Shown: one piece after another, positions 9,272 to 18,322 of the stretch
Layout of the letters: every line of letters begins with the position of its first letter
Numbering within the stretch: the first letter of the stretch is position 1
NCBI GenBank assembly: GCA_934436435.1
Contig: CAKSAN010000007.1
Location: forward strand, 98,423 to 162,422
Reading direction: 5' to 3'
Source of the DNA: an uncultured Acetatifactor sp.
GTDB taxonomy: Bacteria > Bacillota > Clostridia > Lachnospirales > Lachnospiraceae
DNA: 64,000 nt
Program-made: the position numbers and the translations under genes
Notes under the pieces: generated by a model
The model's database searches: none
What the model was told of the DNA's origin: nothing
Seen by the model: the letters and a program-made list of their open reading frames with translations, nothing else

Positions 9272-10141
9272 ATGAAGCATTTTCTGATATATACCAATAA
9301 GCATAAGGATAAAGAACTTACGACCACAAAACAAATCCAGAATTATCTGGAATGCAAGGGCTGTACCGTGAAGCTGAAAGTCAAGGAGTCCGACTGGAAA
9401 GCGGAGGCGGATTCCTTGGCGGAAGAGGAAGCAACGGATATTCCGTTAGATATAGACTGCATGATCGTATTAGGCGGTGATGGCACAGTATTGCAGGCTG
9501 CCAGAGAGACCAAGAAGATTCTGGTGCCCATCATCGGTGTGAATCTGGGAACCGTAGGCTATATGACGGAGATCGAACCCTCCGGACTGGAAGAGGCTCT
9601 GGATCGTCTGATCCGGGATGATTATAAGAAGGAACGCCGGATGATGCTGAACGGTAAAGTCTGCGGCGCGGACGGAACCGTATCGGAGGGCTGGGCACTG
9701 AATGATATCGTCATTTCCCGAAGCGGCTCCTTACAGATCATAGAATTCAATATCTATGTCAACGGGCAGCTTCTGAACCATTACAAGGCGGACGGAATGA
9801 TTGTGACCACTCCCACAGGATCCACGGGATACAATCTGTCGGCGGGAGGCCCGTTGGTGGAGCCCAAGGCGAAGCTGATCACCCTGACACCGATCTGTCC
9901 CCACAGCCTGAATCAGAGAAGCATTATATTGTCTCCGGAGGATGAGATCATCATAGAGATTCCGGCAGGCAGAGAGGGCAAGAGCCAGACCGTGGAGGCC
10001 AATTATGACGGCAGCCACAAGGTGACCATGTGTACCGGGGACCGGATCCGTATCGTGCAGTCCGAGAAGATCACGGAATTCATCCAGTTGAATCAGGTGA
10101 GCTTTTTAGACGTGCTGCATCGGAAAATGAGAGATTCCTGA
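9272..10141 (+). CDS. nadK: NAD kinase
   Basis: 289 residues. The diagnostic GGDGT (VLGGDGTVLQAAR) is present, as are GYMTEIEPS, the NDIVISR segment and the glycine-rich TPTGSTGYNLSAGGPLVEP. It phosphorylates NAD to NADP. It sits in the same strand run between tlyA and argR with short gaps. Confidence 0.95.
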   Translation: MKHFLIYTNKHKDKELTTTKQIQNYLECKGCTVKLKVKESDWKAEADSLAEEEATDIPLDIDCMIVLGGDGTVLQAARETKKILVPIIGVNLGTVGYMTEIEPSGLEEALDRLIRDDYKKERRMMLNGKVCGADGTVSEGWALNDIVISRSGSLQIIEFNIYVNGQLLNHYKADGMIVTTPTGSTGYNLSAGGPLVEPKAKLITLTPICPHSLNQRSIILSPEDEIIIEIPAGREGKSQTVEANYDGSHKVTMCTGDRIRIVQSEKITEFIQLNQVSFLDVLHRKMRDS

Positions 10142-10176
10142 CGAGTTGTTTGTTGTGAGAAAGGCATGAGGCCAAG

Positions 10177-10629
10177 ATGAAGAAAACAAGACATCGCAAG
10201 ATCGTGGAGATCATAGAAAAAAGAGATGTGGAGACCCAGGAGGAGCTGGCTGGCTACTTAAAGGAAGCGGGATTTGCCGTGACCCAGGCCACGGTGTCCA
10301 GGGACATTCGGGAACTGAAGCTGTCCAAGGTGCCCACCGGTGGCGGCAAACAGAAATATGTCATTTTAAAACAGGATGACAGTCATATGGGAGATAAGTA
10401 TATCCGCGTTCTCAGAGACGGTTTTATTTCCATGGATATGGCACAGAATATTCTGGTGATCAAGACGGTATCCGGCATGGCCATGGCAGTGGCGGCAGCA
10501 CTGGATGCCCTGAAATTCTCCGAAGTGGTGGGCTGTATCGCCGGTGATGATACCATCATGGTGGCGGTACGGACCGTGGAGGATACCCAGATCCTTATGG
10601 ACAAGATCCATCTGATGATTGAAAGATAA
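10177..10629 (+). CDS. argR: Arginine repressor ArgR
   Basis: 150 residues. The N-terminal winged helix (KTRHRKIVEIIEKRDVETQEELAGYLKEAGFAVTQATVSRDIRELKLSKVP) includes the conserved SRDIREL recognition helix. The C-terminal hexamerisation and arginine-binding domain ends with CIAGDDTIMVAV, which carries the GDDT arginine contact. It represses arginine biosynthesis and activates catabolism. Its place ahead of recN is conserved in Firmicutes. Confidence 0.96.
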   Translation: MKKTRHRKIVEIIEKRDVETQEELAGYLKEAGFAVTQATVSRDIRELKLSKVPTGGGKQKYVILKQDDSHMGDKYIRVLRDGFISMDMAQNILVIKTVSGMAMAVAAALDALKFSEVVGCIAGDDTIMVAVRTVEDTQILMDKIHLMIER

Positions 10630-10644
10630 GACAGGGGGAAATAC

Positions 10645-12333
10645 ATGCTTCGTAGTTTACACGTGAAAAATCTGGCTCTCATCCGGGAGACAGAGGTAGA
10701 GTTCGGAGAAGGACTGAATATACTGACAGGAGAGACCGGTGCGGGTAAATCCCTGCTGATCGGATCGGTGAATCTGGCATTGGGAGGAAAGTTCGAGAAG
10801 GACATGCTCAGACGGGGAGAAGAGAGCGGTCTGGTGGAACTGGTCTTCGACTGTGAGGAAGAGAGACTGGCGGAGAAATTAAAAAGCATGGATCTGGAGC
10901 CTTCGGAGGATGGCACAGTGATCTTAAGCAGAAAGCTTTCCTCCGGGAAAAGTATTTGTCGTATCAACGGGGAGACCGTGACGGCGAAGCAGGTAAAGGA
11001 GCTTTCCGAGCTGCTGATCGACATTCACGGACAACACGAGCACCAGTCCCTGTTAAATAAGAAAAAGCACATGGAGATTCTGGATGCCTATGCGGGAGCG
11101 GAATTTGCGGAGTGTGCGGGACGGGTGGCTGCGCTTTACCATGAATGTGCTGCTCTGGAGAAAAGAATTGCCGAGGAAACACTGGATGATGCTTCCAGAG
11201 GCAGGGAACAGTCTCTGGCGGAGTTTGAACAGAGAGAGATCGCAGATGCTTCCTTACGGCCCGGGGAGGATGAGGAACTGGAGCAGGCATACCGCAAAAT
11301 GTCCAACAGCCGCAAGATCGCAGAAAGTCTGGCGGAAAGCTATCGCCTCAGCGGAAACGATGCGGAGGACGGCGCCGGGAATTCCTTAAGCAGAGCCCTT
11401 CGGGCACTGCGCAGCGTGACCATGTATGATCCTGCACTGGAACAGATGGAGCAGCAGCTGGCAGAGGTGGAAAGCCTTCTGTCGGATTACAACCATGATG
11501 TTTCCGAATATATGTCGGATCTGGAATTTGACGAAGAGGACTTCCGCAGCACCGAAGAGCGCCTGAACACCATCAATCATCTGAAGGGAAAATACGGCAA
11601 TTCCATCGAAGAGATCCTGCAATACAAAGAGGAAAAGGAAGCCTATCTGGAAAAGCTGGCGGATTATGATGCCTATATGCAGAAGCTGAATGCGGAGTGG
11701 AAGGAGAAACAGGAACTGTTAAAAACAGCCTGTGAGGAGCTGTCCGAAATCCGCAGGAAGAATGCGGCAGTACTGACACAGAAGCTGAAGGATGCCCTGA
11801 TCAATTTGAATTTCCTGACGGTGGAGTTTGACATCGCGGTCAGACCCGGTCAGGCGGTCACGGCAAAGGGCTATGACGATGTGGAATTTCTGATCTCCAC
11901 CAACCCCGGAGAAAGCCTGAAACCCTTAAGCCAGGTGGCCAGCGGCGGTGAACTGTCCCGTGTCATGTTAGCCATTAAGACAGTGCTGGCGGGACGGGAT
12001 GAGATCGATACTCTGATCTTCGATGAGATCGACACCGGTATCAGCGGCAGAACGGCATGGAAGGTAGCGGAGCAGTTGAGTGTTCTGGCAGGAGCCCATC
12101 AGGTCATCTGCATCACCCACCTGCCCCAGATCGCGGCTATGGCGGATGTGCATTTCGTTATCGAGAAGAGCAGTACCGATGACATGACCATCACGGATAT
12201 TCATAAAGTGGCTGCGGAGGAAAGTCTGGCGGAGCTGGCAAGACTTCTGGGCAGTGATGCGCTCACCGAGGCGGCACTCTCTAATGCAAAAGAAATGAAA
12301 GAACAGGCAAACGGGTTTAAAGAAGCCCGATAA
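10645..12333 (+). CDS. recN: DNA repair protein RecN
   Basis: 562 residues. SMC-like ATPase used in double-strand break repair. Walker A is TGETGAGKSLLIG near the N-terminus; the coiled-coil arms fill the middle; the signature SQVASGGELSRVMLAIK and Walker B LIFDEIDTGISG are near the C-terminus, followed by ICITHLPQIAAMAD. Last gene of the operon; a terminator follows. Confidence 0.97.
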   Translation: MLRSLHVKNLALIRETEVEFGEGLNILTGETGAGKSLLIGSVNLALGGKFEKDMLRRGEESGLVELVFDCEEERLAEKLKSMDLEPSEDGTVILSRKLSSGKSICRINGETVTAKQVKELSELLIDIHGQHEHQSLLNKKKHMEILDAYAGAEFAECAGRVAALYHECAALEKRIAEETLDDASRGREQSLAEFEQREIADASLRPGEDEELEQAYRKMSNSRKIAESLAESYRLSGNDAEDGAGNSLSRALRALRSVTMYDPALEQMEQQLAEVESLLSDYNHDVSEYMSDLEFDEEDFRSTEERLNTINHLKGKYGNSIEEILQYKEEKEAYLEKLADYDAYMQKLNAEWKEKQELLKTACEELSEIRRKNAAVLTQKLKDALINLNFLTVEFDIAVRPGQAVTAKGYDDVEFLISTNPGESLKPLSQVASGGELSRVMLAIKTVLAGRDEIDTLIFDEIDTGISGRTAWKVAEQLSVLAGAHQVICITHLPQIAAMADVHFVIEKSSTDDMTITDIHKVAAEESLAELARLLGSDALTEAALSNAKEMKEQANGFKEAR

Positions 12334-12356
12334 GGGAAATGCTATAGGGAAAGACG

Positions 12357-12391
12357 AAAAAAAGGATGAAGAATGACTTCATCCTTTTCTT
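12357..12391 (+). terminator. Rho-independent terminator after recN
   Basis: Stem AAAAGGATGAAG paired with CTTCATCCTTTT around a 5-base loop, followed by a T-rich run. It ends the asp23-recN transcription unit. Confidence 0.88.
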
Positions 12392-12399
12392 TTGTGCAA

Positions 12400-12456
12400 A
12401 TTCAACCAAAATAAATCATCATATTTGTGAATAAAATTGATTGATTTTGACTGAAT
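12400..12456 (+). promoter_or_regulatory. Paired operator-like inverted repeat ahead of the fru operon
   Basis: Two 19-bp half elements face each other: 12400-12418 (ATTCAACCAAAATAAATCA) and 12438-12456 (TGATTGATTTTGACTGAAT). The reverse complement of the second matches the first at 16 of 19 positions, with centres 38 bp apart. The second overlaps the -35 box of the fru promoter. The likely ligand is the DeoR-type repressor encoded at the end of the operon; this is inferred. Confidence 0.6.
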
Positions 12457-12469
12457 GTGAAGATATAAT
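12441..12469 (+). promoter_or_regulatory. Promoter of the fructose operon
   Basis: -35 TTGATT (12441-12446), 17-bp spacer, perfect -10 TATAAT (12464-12469), 44 bp before the fruK start. Confidence 0.75.
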
Positions 12470-12512
12470 AACATCATAAGAACACGAAAGGCAACAGACA
12501 GGAGGGATTTCA

Positions 12513-13418
12513 ATGATTTGTACTGTGACATTCAATCCGTCACTGGATTACATCGTATCCGTGGATGACTTTCAGTTGGGAATGACGAACAGAACCTCAT
12601 CAGAGCTGATTCTTCCGGGAGGAAAGGGAATCAATGTCTCCATTGTCCTGAAGAATCTGGGACTGGATTCCACGGCACTTGGATATGCGGCGGGATTCAC
12701 CGGAGAGGAACTGATCCGGAGATTGAACGAATTTGGCGTAAATGCTGACTTCATCAAAATCGATCACGGAATGACCAGAATCAATCTGAAATTAAAGAGT
12801 ATCGACGGAACAGAGATCAACGGCTGTGGACCGGATATTGATGCAAAGGCGCTGGAACAACTGATGGAGAAGATTGACCGACTGGGCGAAGGAGATGTTC
12901 TGGTGCTGGCGGGCAGCATCCCTTACACCATGCCGGATGACATGTACCAGAGAATCCTTGAAAGGATTCAGGGCAGAGGAGTACTGACGGTGGTAGATGC
13001 CACCAGAGATCTGTTAGTCAAGGTACTACCGTATCATCCGTTCCTGGTAAAGCCCAACAATCATGAGCTGGGAGATATCTTCGGCGTGAAGCTCTCCACC
13101 AGAGGGGAAGTCATTCCTTACGGTAAGAAGTTACAGGAGATGGGAGCACAGAACGTACTGATCTCCATGGCAGGCGAAGGAGCCGTGCTGATCGCGGCGG
13201 ACGGACAGTGTCTGGAAGCACCGGCACCGAAGGGAACACTGGTCAACGGTGTGGGCGCGGGAGATTCCATGGTAGCGGGTTTCCTCACCGGATGGATGGA
13301 AGAGAAGGATTACGCTCACGCATTCTGTATGGGAATCGCAGCGGGAAGCGCCAGTGCTTTCTCAGAGAATCTGGCCACCAGAGAAGAAGTTCTACAGGTA
13401 TTGAAACAGGTAAAATAA
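12513..13418 (+). CDS. fruK: 1-Phosphofructokinase
   Basis: 301 residues, PfkB/ribokinase family. MICTVTFNPSLDYIV and LPGGKGINVSIVLKNLG at the N-terminus and NGVGAGDSMVAGF (catalytic Asp and anion hole) near the C-terminus identify it. It phosphorylates the fructose 1-phosphate made by the adjacent PTS transporter to fructose 1,6-bisphosphate. First gene of the fru operon, with an AGGAGGG site before the ATG. Confidence 0.93.
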   Translation: MICTVTFNPSLDYIVSVDDFQLGMTNRTSSELILPGGKGINVSIVLKNLGLDSTALGYAAGFTGEELIRRLNEFGVNADFIKIDHGMTRINLKLKSIDGTEINGCGPDIDAKALEQLMEKIDRLGEGDVLVLAGSIPYTMPDDMYQRILERIQGRGVLTVVDATRDLLVKVLPYHPFLVKPNNHELGDIFGVKLSTRGEVIPYGKKLQEMGAQNVLISMAGEGAVLIAADGQCLEAPAPKGTLVNGVGAGDSMVAGFLTGWMEEKDYAHAFCMGIAAGSASAFSENLATREEVLQVLKQVK

Positions 13419-13487
13419 CGGCAAAGTAAACAGAAAGTGTAAATGAAAAAGTAAAAGAAAAAAGTATAAGAGAGGATGGGTTACAAC

Positions 13488-15401
13488 ATGAGAATTACGG
13501 ATTTACTGGACAAAAGAAGTATTTCCCTGGATGCAGCTCCGGCAGATAAGAAGGCAACGCTGGATATGGCAGTGGAACTGATGGCAAAGAGCGGAAAGCT
13601 GGCGGATGTGGAGCAGTACCGTGCACAGGTCTATGCCAGAGAGGAAGAGAGCACCACGGGAATCGGCGAAGGCATTGCAATTCCCCACGGAAAATGTGAT
13701 GCGGTGAAGGCTCCCGGACTGGCAGCCATGGTGATCAAAAAAGGTGTGGATTATGATTCCCTGGACGGCGAACCGGTGACACTTCTGTTCCTGATCGCAG
13801 CACCCAATACCAAAGATAACGTACATCTGGATGTATTGAGCAAACTGTCCGTCATGCTGATGGATGAGAACTTTACAAAATCGTTGAGAGACGCAAAAAG
13901 CGTGGACGAATTCTTACAGATCATTGATGCGGCGGATGAGAGTGCCAAGAGTATCGACGACAGATTAAGTGATACGGGCATTACCACCGAAGAGAAAAAG
14001 AGCTTCAAGCTTCTGGCTGTGACCTCCTGTCCCACCGGAATCGCTCATACCTACATGGCGGCAGAAGCTCTGGAGAAGGCGGCGAAAGCAGCAGACTGTC
14101 AGATCAAGATCGAGACCAGAGGTTCCGCCGGGGCCAAGAATGTACTCACCGCGGAAGAGATCGCCGCAGCGGACTGTATCATCGTGGCGGCCGATGCCAA
14201 GGTACCCATGGACCGCTTTGACGGCAAGAAGGTCATCAGCTGTCAGGTGTCTGATGGTATCAGCAAGGCAGACCAGCTGGTAAAACAGGCAGTAAGCGGC
14301 AAGGTGGAAGTGTTCCACGGAGAAAGCGGTGAAGCGAAGGCAGCCGTGACCGGCAAGGAGAGTGCTGCACACAAGATCTATACCCAGCTGATGAATGGTG
14401 TATCCCACATGCTTCCCTTCGTCGTAGGCGGCGGTATCCTGATCGCCATTGCCTTCCTGATCGACGGCCTGAGCATTGACATCAATGCACTTCCGGCAGA
14501 CCAGAGAGGGAACTTCGGTACCATCACTCCCGTAGCGGCAATGTTCAAAAATATCGGCGGCGTGGCTTTTGGCCTGATGCTTCCGGTACTGGCGGGCTTC
14601 ATCGGAATGGCTATCGGCGACAGACCGGCACTGGCTCTTGGCTTTGTGGGCGGCATGATGGCAGCAAACGGCAAGTCCGGATTCCTGGGTGCACTGGTAG
14701 CAGGGTTCTTAGCCGGTTATCTGATCCTCGGTCTTCGCAAGATCTGTGACAAGCTTCCCGATGCCATCGAGAAACTGGCACCGGTACTGATCTACCCGGT
14801 AGTAGGTATTCTGATCATGGGACTGGCAATGAACTTTGTGGTGGAACCGATCATGGGAGGTATCAATACCGGACTGAATAATTTCTTAAGCGGCATGGGC
14901 GATTCCAGCAGAATCGTGCTGGGACTGATTCTCGGCGGCATGATGGCCATTGATATGGGCGGCCCCTTCAACAAGGCAGCTTATGTATTCGGAACCGCAG
15001 CCATCACCGCAGGCAACTACGATATTATGGCAGCCGTTATGATCGGAGGTATGACTCCTCCCTGCGCCATTGCACTGGCAACCCTGTTATTCAAGAACAA
15101 GTTCACCAAGGAAGAAAGAGATGCAGGTCCTACCAACTTCATCATGGGTCTGGCCTTCATCACAGAAGGTGCGATTCCCTTCGCAGCATCCGATCCTCTG
15201 CATGTACTTCCTTCCTGCATCATCGGTTCCGCACTGGCAGGTGCCCTTTCCATGGCATTCCACTGCACACTGATGGCTCCTCACGGCGGAATCTTCGTAT
15301 TCCCTGTGGTGGGAAATGCATTGATGTATCTGGTAGCACTGGTGGCAGGTACGGTCGTATCCGCACTGCTGTTGGGTGTATTGAAGAAAAAAGCAGCTTA
15401 A
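13488..15401 (+). CDS. fruA: PTS fructose transporter, fused IIA-IIB-IIC
   Basis: 637 residues. The IIA domain (about 1-150) carries the phosphorylated His (IPHGKCDAV, about His67). The IIB domain (about 170-275) has Cys in AVTSCPTGIAHTYMAAEALEKAA (about Cys181). The membrane IIC domain (from about 300) contains many hydrophobic segments and GGPFNKAAYVFG. It imports fructose as fructose 1-phosphate. I prefer ATG 13488 because the purine-rich ribosome site overlaps the in-frame ATG at 13476. Confidence 0.94.
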   Translation: MRITDLLDKRSISLDAAPADKKATLDMAVELMAKSGKLADVEQYRAQVYAREEESTTGIGEGIAIPHGKCDAVKAPGLAAMVIKKGVDYDSLDGEPVTLLFLIAAPNTKDNVHLDVLSKLSVMLMDENFTKSLRDAKSVDEFLQIIDAADESAKSIDDRLSDTGITTEEKKSFKLLAVTSCPTGIAHTYMAAEALEKAAKAADCQIKIETRGSAGAKNVLTAEEIAAADCIIVAADAKVPMDRFDGKKVISCQVSDGISKADQLVKQAVSGKVEVFHGESGEAKAAVTGKESAAHKIYTQLMNGVSHMLPFVVGGGILIAIAFLIDGLSIDINALPADQRGNFGTITPVAAMFKNIGGVAFGLMLPVLAGFIGMAIGDRPALALGFVGGMMAANGKSGFLGALVAGFLAGYLILGLRKICDKLPDAIEKLAPVLIYPVVGILIMGLAMNFVVEPIMGGINTGLNNFLSGMGDSSRIVLGLILGGMMAIDMGGPFNKAAYVFGTAAITAGNYDIMAAVMIGGMTPPCAIALATLLFKNKFTKEERDAGPTNFIMGLAFITEGAIPFAASDPLHVLPSCIIGSALAGALSMAFHCTLMAPHGGIFVFPVVGNALMYLVALVAGTVVSALLLGVLKKKAA

Positions 15402-15468
15402 GGCAAAAAGAATAAGATCATAAAACCTAAAATCATAGAAAACAGAAATCGGAAAGGAGAAAAAAACA

Positions 15469-15726
15469 ATGAAAGAATTCAAATATGTTATCACAGATCC
15501 CGAAGGTATCCACGCACGTCCCGCAGGAGAGCTGGTAAAAGCAGCCAAGGAATTTAACAGCAGCATTACCCTGACCAAGGCCGGCAAGACCGGAGACTGC
15601 AAGAGAATCTTCGGTATCATGGGTCTGGCTGTCAAGGCCGGCAACGAGATCACCCTGACCTTCGATGGTGAGGATGAGGAAGCAGCTTATGTGGCAGTAA
15701 CCGAATTTGTAAAAGCAAATCTCTAA
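15469..15726 (+). CDS. HPr-family phosphocarrier lacking the Ser46 regulatory site
   Basis: 85 residues. The EI-dependent phosphorylation site His15 is intact (DPEGIHARPAGELV). By direct alignment with B. subtilis HPr, the residue at position 46, normally the serine phosphorylated by HPr kinase, is arginine (DCKRIFGIMGL). It should pass phosphate from EI to FruA but not be a target of HPrK or a CcpA co-repressor. It lies between fruA and ptsI, so a complete PTS chain is encoded in one operon. Confidence 0.9.
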   Translation: MKEFKYVITDPEGIHARPAGELVKAAKEFNSSITLTKAGKTGDCKRIFGIMGLAVKAGNEITLTFDGEDEEAAYVAVTEFVKANL

Positions 15727-15728
15727 AG

Positions 15729-15780
15729 TAATGAGCCCGGGCTCATTAGCGAACGCAGAGTGCGATAGCACGAATTCGTG
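15729..15780 (+). repeat. Palindromic multi-hairpin element between HPr and ptsI
   Basis: A perfect 20-bp palindrome (half site TAATGAGCCC) at 15729-15748 is followed by GCG-AA-CGC, by GAGTGC-GATA-GCAC and by a GAATTCGT tail. The second half of the palindrome (GCTCA) can also pair with TGAGC just downstream, so two folds compete. The GAGTGC...AGCACGA module recurs at 48231-48246. It probably affects expression between the HPr and EI genes; this is inferred. Confidence 0.6.
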
Positions 15781-15824
15781 AGCTTATGGCAGAGAATAAC
15801 TATCGTCAGGAGAGGAGAAAAGTC

Positions 15825-17477
15825 ATGGAAGTCTACCAGGGAAAGAGCGTATTTGGCGGAATTGCCATCGGCAGGATCAGTGTTCATAAAAAGGACGAAC
15901 AGCAGGTAAAACGTATCAAGATCGAAGATCCCGACCGGGAGATCGAACGTTACAGACAGGCGAAGCAAACGGCCATGGAGCAGCTGCAGGGTCTGTACCA
16001 GAAGGCATTAAAGGAAGTGGGCGAAGCCAACGCCGCCATTTTCGAGATCCATCAGATGATGCTGGAAGATGATGATTACAACGAATCCATTGAAAATATC
16101 ATTCGTATGCAGCAGGTGAATGCGGAGTATGCCGTGGCTTCCACAGGGGATAATTTTGCACAGATGTTCGCATCCATGGAAGATGATTATATGAGAGCCA
16201 GATCCGCGGATGTCAAGGACATCTCCGAGAGGGTCTTAAGCGTACTGGGGGGCAGAGCCTCCGGCATGGTGGCCTCGGAAGAACCTGTGATTATCGTGGC
16301 AGATGACCTGGCTCCCTCCGAGACGGTTCAGCTGAATAAGGACCTGGTACTGTCCTTTGTGACGGTACACGGCTCCGTGAATTCCCATACGGCGATCCTG
16401 GCCCGCACCATGAGCATCCCGGCCCTGATCGGCACTGACATTCCTCTGACGGATGACATCGACGGAAAGCTTGGTATCGTGGACGGACGAAACGGCTGCA
16501 TCTATGTAGAGCCCGACGAAGAGACTCTTGGCAGAATGCAGCAGTTAAAGCAGGAGGAGCAGGAGAAAAAGGAACTGCTCCAGACCTTAAAGGGACGTGA
16601 AAATATCACTATTGACGGTAAGAAGATCATGCTCTATGCTAATATTGGCAACAGCAAGGATCTGGCAGCCGTATTGCAGAACGATGCCGGTGGTATCGGA
16701 CTGTTCCGCAGTGAGTTTTTATATCTGGAGAGAGAGACCTTCCCCACCGAGGAAGAACAGTTCCAGATTTACCGTACCGTGGCGGAGACCATGGCGGGCA
16801 AGCCCGTGATCATCCGCACACTGGATATCGGTGCGGATAAAAAGTGCGATTATTTCGAGATGGAACCGGAGGAGAATCCGGCCATGGGGTGCCGCGCCAT
16901 CCGTATCTGCCTGACCAGACCGGAGATCTTCAAGACACAGCTCCGTGCACTGTTCCGCGCCAGTGCTTTCGGCAATATTTCCATTATGTATCCCATGATC
17001 ATCAGTCTGGATGAAGTACACCGGATCAAAGAGATCGTGGCCGAAGTCAAGCAGGAACTGACCGAACAGGGAGTGGCTTTCGGAGAGCCGAAGCAGGGTA
17101 TTATGATCGAGACCCCGGCCGCTGTTATGATGAGTGAGGAACTGGCGAAGGAAGTGGATTTCTTCAGTATCGGTACCAACGATCTGACCCAGTATACGCT
17201 GGCCATCGACAGGCAGAATCCCAAGCTGGATGCTTTTTACGATCCCCATCACCCGGCAGTACTGCGTATGATAAGGATGGTTGTGGAGAATGCACACAAG
17301 GCAGGTATCTGGGCAGGTATCTGCGGAGAACTGGGTGCGGACACGACGCTGACCAGACAGTTCCTTGCCATGGGTGTGGATGAATTATCCATGTCTCCCG
17401 GAAGCATTCTTCCTGTCCGGAAGATCGTACTGGAGACAGATGTGACAAAGGAAAGAGAAAATAGTAAGGTATGCTGA
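15825..17477 (+). CDS. ptsI: PTS enzyme I (phosphoenolpyruvate-protein phosphotransferase)
   Basis: 550 residues. The swivel domain has the phosphorylated His in GSVNSHTAILARTM (about His188). The TIM barrel has the PEP-binding GIGLFRSEFLYLERETFP, DIGADKKCDYF, GIMIETPAAVMMSEELAKEVDFFSIGTNDLTQY and the Cys in GICGELGAD. It takes phosphate from PEP to HPr. An in-frame ATG at 15786 exists, but the AGGAGAGGAG at 15809-15818 points to ATG 15825, which gives the usual family N-terminus. Confidence 0.95.
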   Translation: MEVYQGKSVFGGIAIGRISVHKKDEQQVKRIKIEDPDREIERYRQAKQTAMEQLQGLYQKALKEVGEANAAIFEIHQMMLEDDDYNESIENIIRMQQVNAEYAVASTGDNFAQMFASMEDDYMRARSADVKDISERVLSVLGGRASGMVASEEPVIIVADDLAPSETVQLNKDLVLSFVTVHGSVNSHTAILARTMSIPALIGTDIPLTDDIDGKLGIVDGRNGCIYVEPDEETLGRMQQLKQEEQEKKELLQTLKGRENITIDGKKIMLYANIGNSKDLAAVLQNDAGGIGLFRSEFLYLERETFPTEEEQFQIYRTVAETMAGKPVIIRTLDIGADKKCDYFEMEPEENPAMGCRAIRICLTRPEIFKTQLRALFRASAFGNISIMYPMIISLDEVHRIKEIVAEVKQELTEQGVAFGEPKQGIMIETPAAVMMSEELAKEVDFFSIGTNDLTQYTLAIDRQNPKLDAFYDPHHPAVLRMIRMVVENAHKAGIWAGICGELGADTTLTRQFLAMGVDELSMSPGSILPVRKIVLETDVTKERENSKVC

Positions 17478-18214
17478 CAGAACAACGCTATGACATCATT
17501 TTGAAATTATTGGAAGAGAAGAACAGCATTACCGTGGCGGAGGTAAAGGAACTGTTAAATACCTCCGAATCCACGGTACGCCGTGACATCACGGCACTGC
17601 ACAATGCCGGGAAACTGGTCAAAGTCTTCGGAGGAGCCGTGGCAAGGGATCGTACCATTGCCACTCATGAACCCACCGTGGAGCAGAAGGCAGCGGTCAA
17701 TGTGGAGGCGAAACAACTGGTGGCGGCCAGAGCGGCGGCACTGATCCAGCCTGAGGATTTTGTCTACCTGGATGCCGGAACCACGACGGCGTGCATGCTT
17801 TCTTTTCTGACGGAAAAAGGAGCGACTTTCGTGACCAATGCGGTAGCCCATGCCAGGACACTGGCGGGGGCAGGTTTTCGCGTCTATCTGGTGGGCGGAG
17901 AGCTGAAGGGTTCCACGGAGGCTGTGGTAGGCAATCAGGCACTGATGAATCTGCAGAGCTATCATTTTACCAAAGGTTTTTTCGGGACCAATGGCATCAG
18001 CAGACAAAGCGGCCTGACGACACCGGATATGAATGAAGCTATGGTGAAGAAGACGGCCATGGGACAATGCAGGGAATGCTTTATCCTGGCGGATCATTCC
18101 AAATTCGGTGAGGTCAGCTCCGTGACTTTCGGCGCGTTCCAGAGCGGGACGATCCTTACGGACAGCTGCCCGGAGGAGTACAAAAACAGCCACAATGTGG
18201 TCATATGTGGATAA
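17471..18214 (+). CDS. fruR: DeoR-family transcriptional repressor (probable FruR)
   Basis: 247 residues. N-terminal DeoR helix-turn-helix (MLTEQRYDIILKLLEE ... VAEVKELLNTSESTVRRDITALHNAGKLVKVFGGAV) and the DeoRC sensor domain (VYLDAGTTTACML, GVGG-like VYLVGGELKGST, FGTNGIS, DHSKFGEV). The start overlaps ptsI by 7 bp. By position it should repress the fru operon in response to fructose 1-phosphate; the paired repeats at 12400-12456 are the likely operators. Confidence 0.88.
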   Translation: MLTEQRYDIILKLLEEKNSITVAEVKELLNTSESTVRRDITALHNAGKLVKVFGGAVARDRTIATHEPTVEQKAAVNVEAKQLVAARAAALIQPEDFVYLDAGTTTACMLSFLTEKGATFVTNAVAHARTLAGAGFRVYLVGGELKGSTEAVVGNQALMNLQSYHFTKGFFGTNGISRQSGLTTPDMNEAMVKKTAMGQCRECFILADHSKFGEVSSVTFGAFQSGTILTDSCPEEYKNSHNVVICG

Positions 18215-18322
18215 ACTGGAGAAAACTGTAAACGGTAATTCCCTATGATCTCAGGTTAAAAATAAGAATGCGACGTACACTATACCCTATACAGAGGCAG
18301 TAAAGGCAGCGGGGGAATGTGT

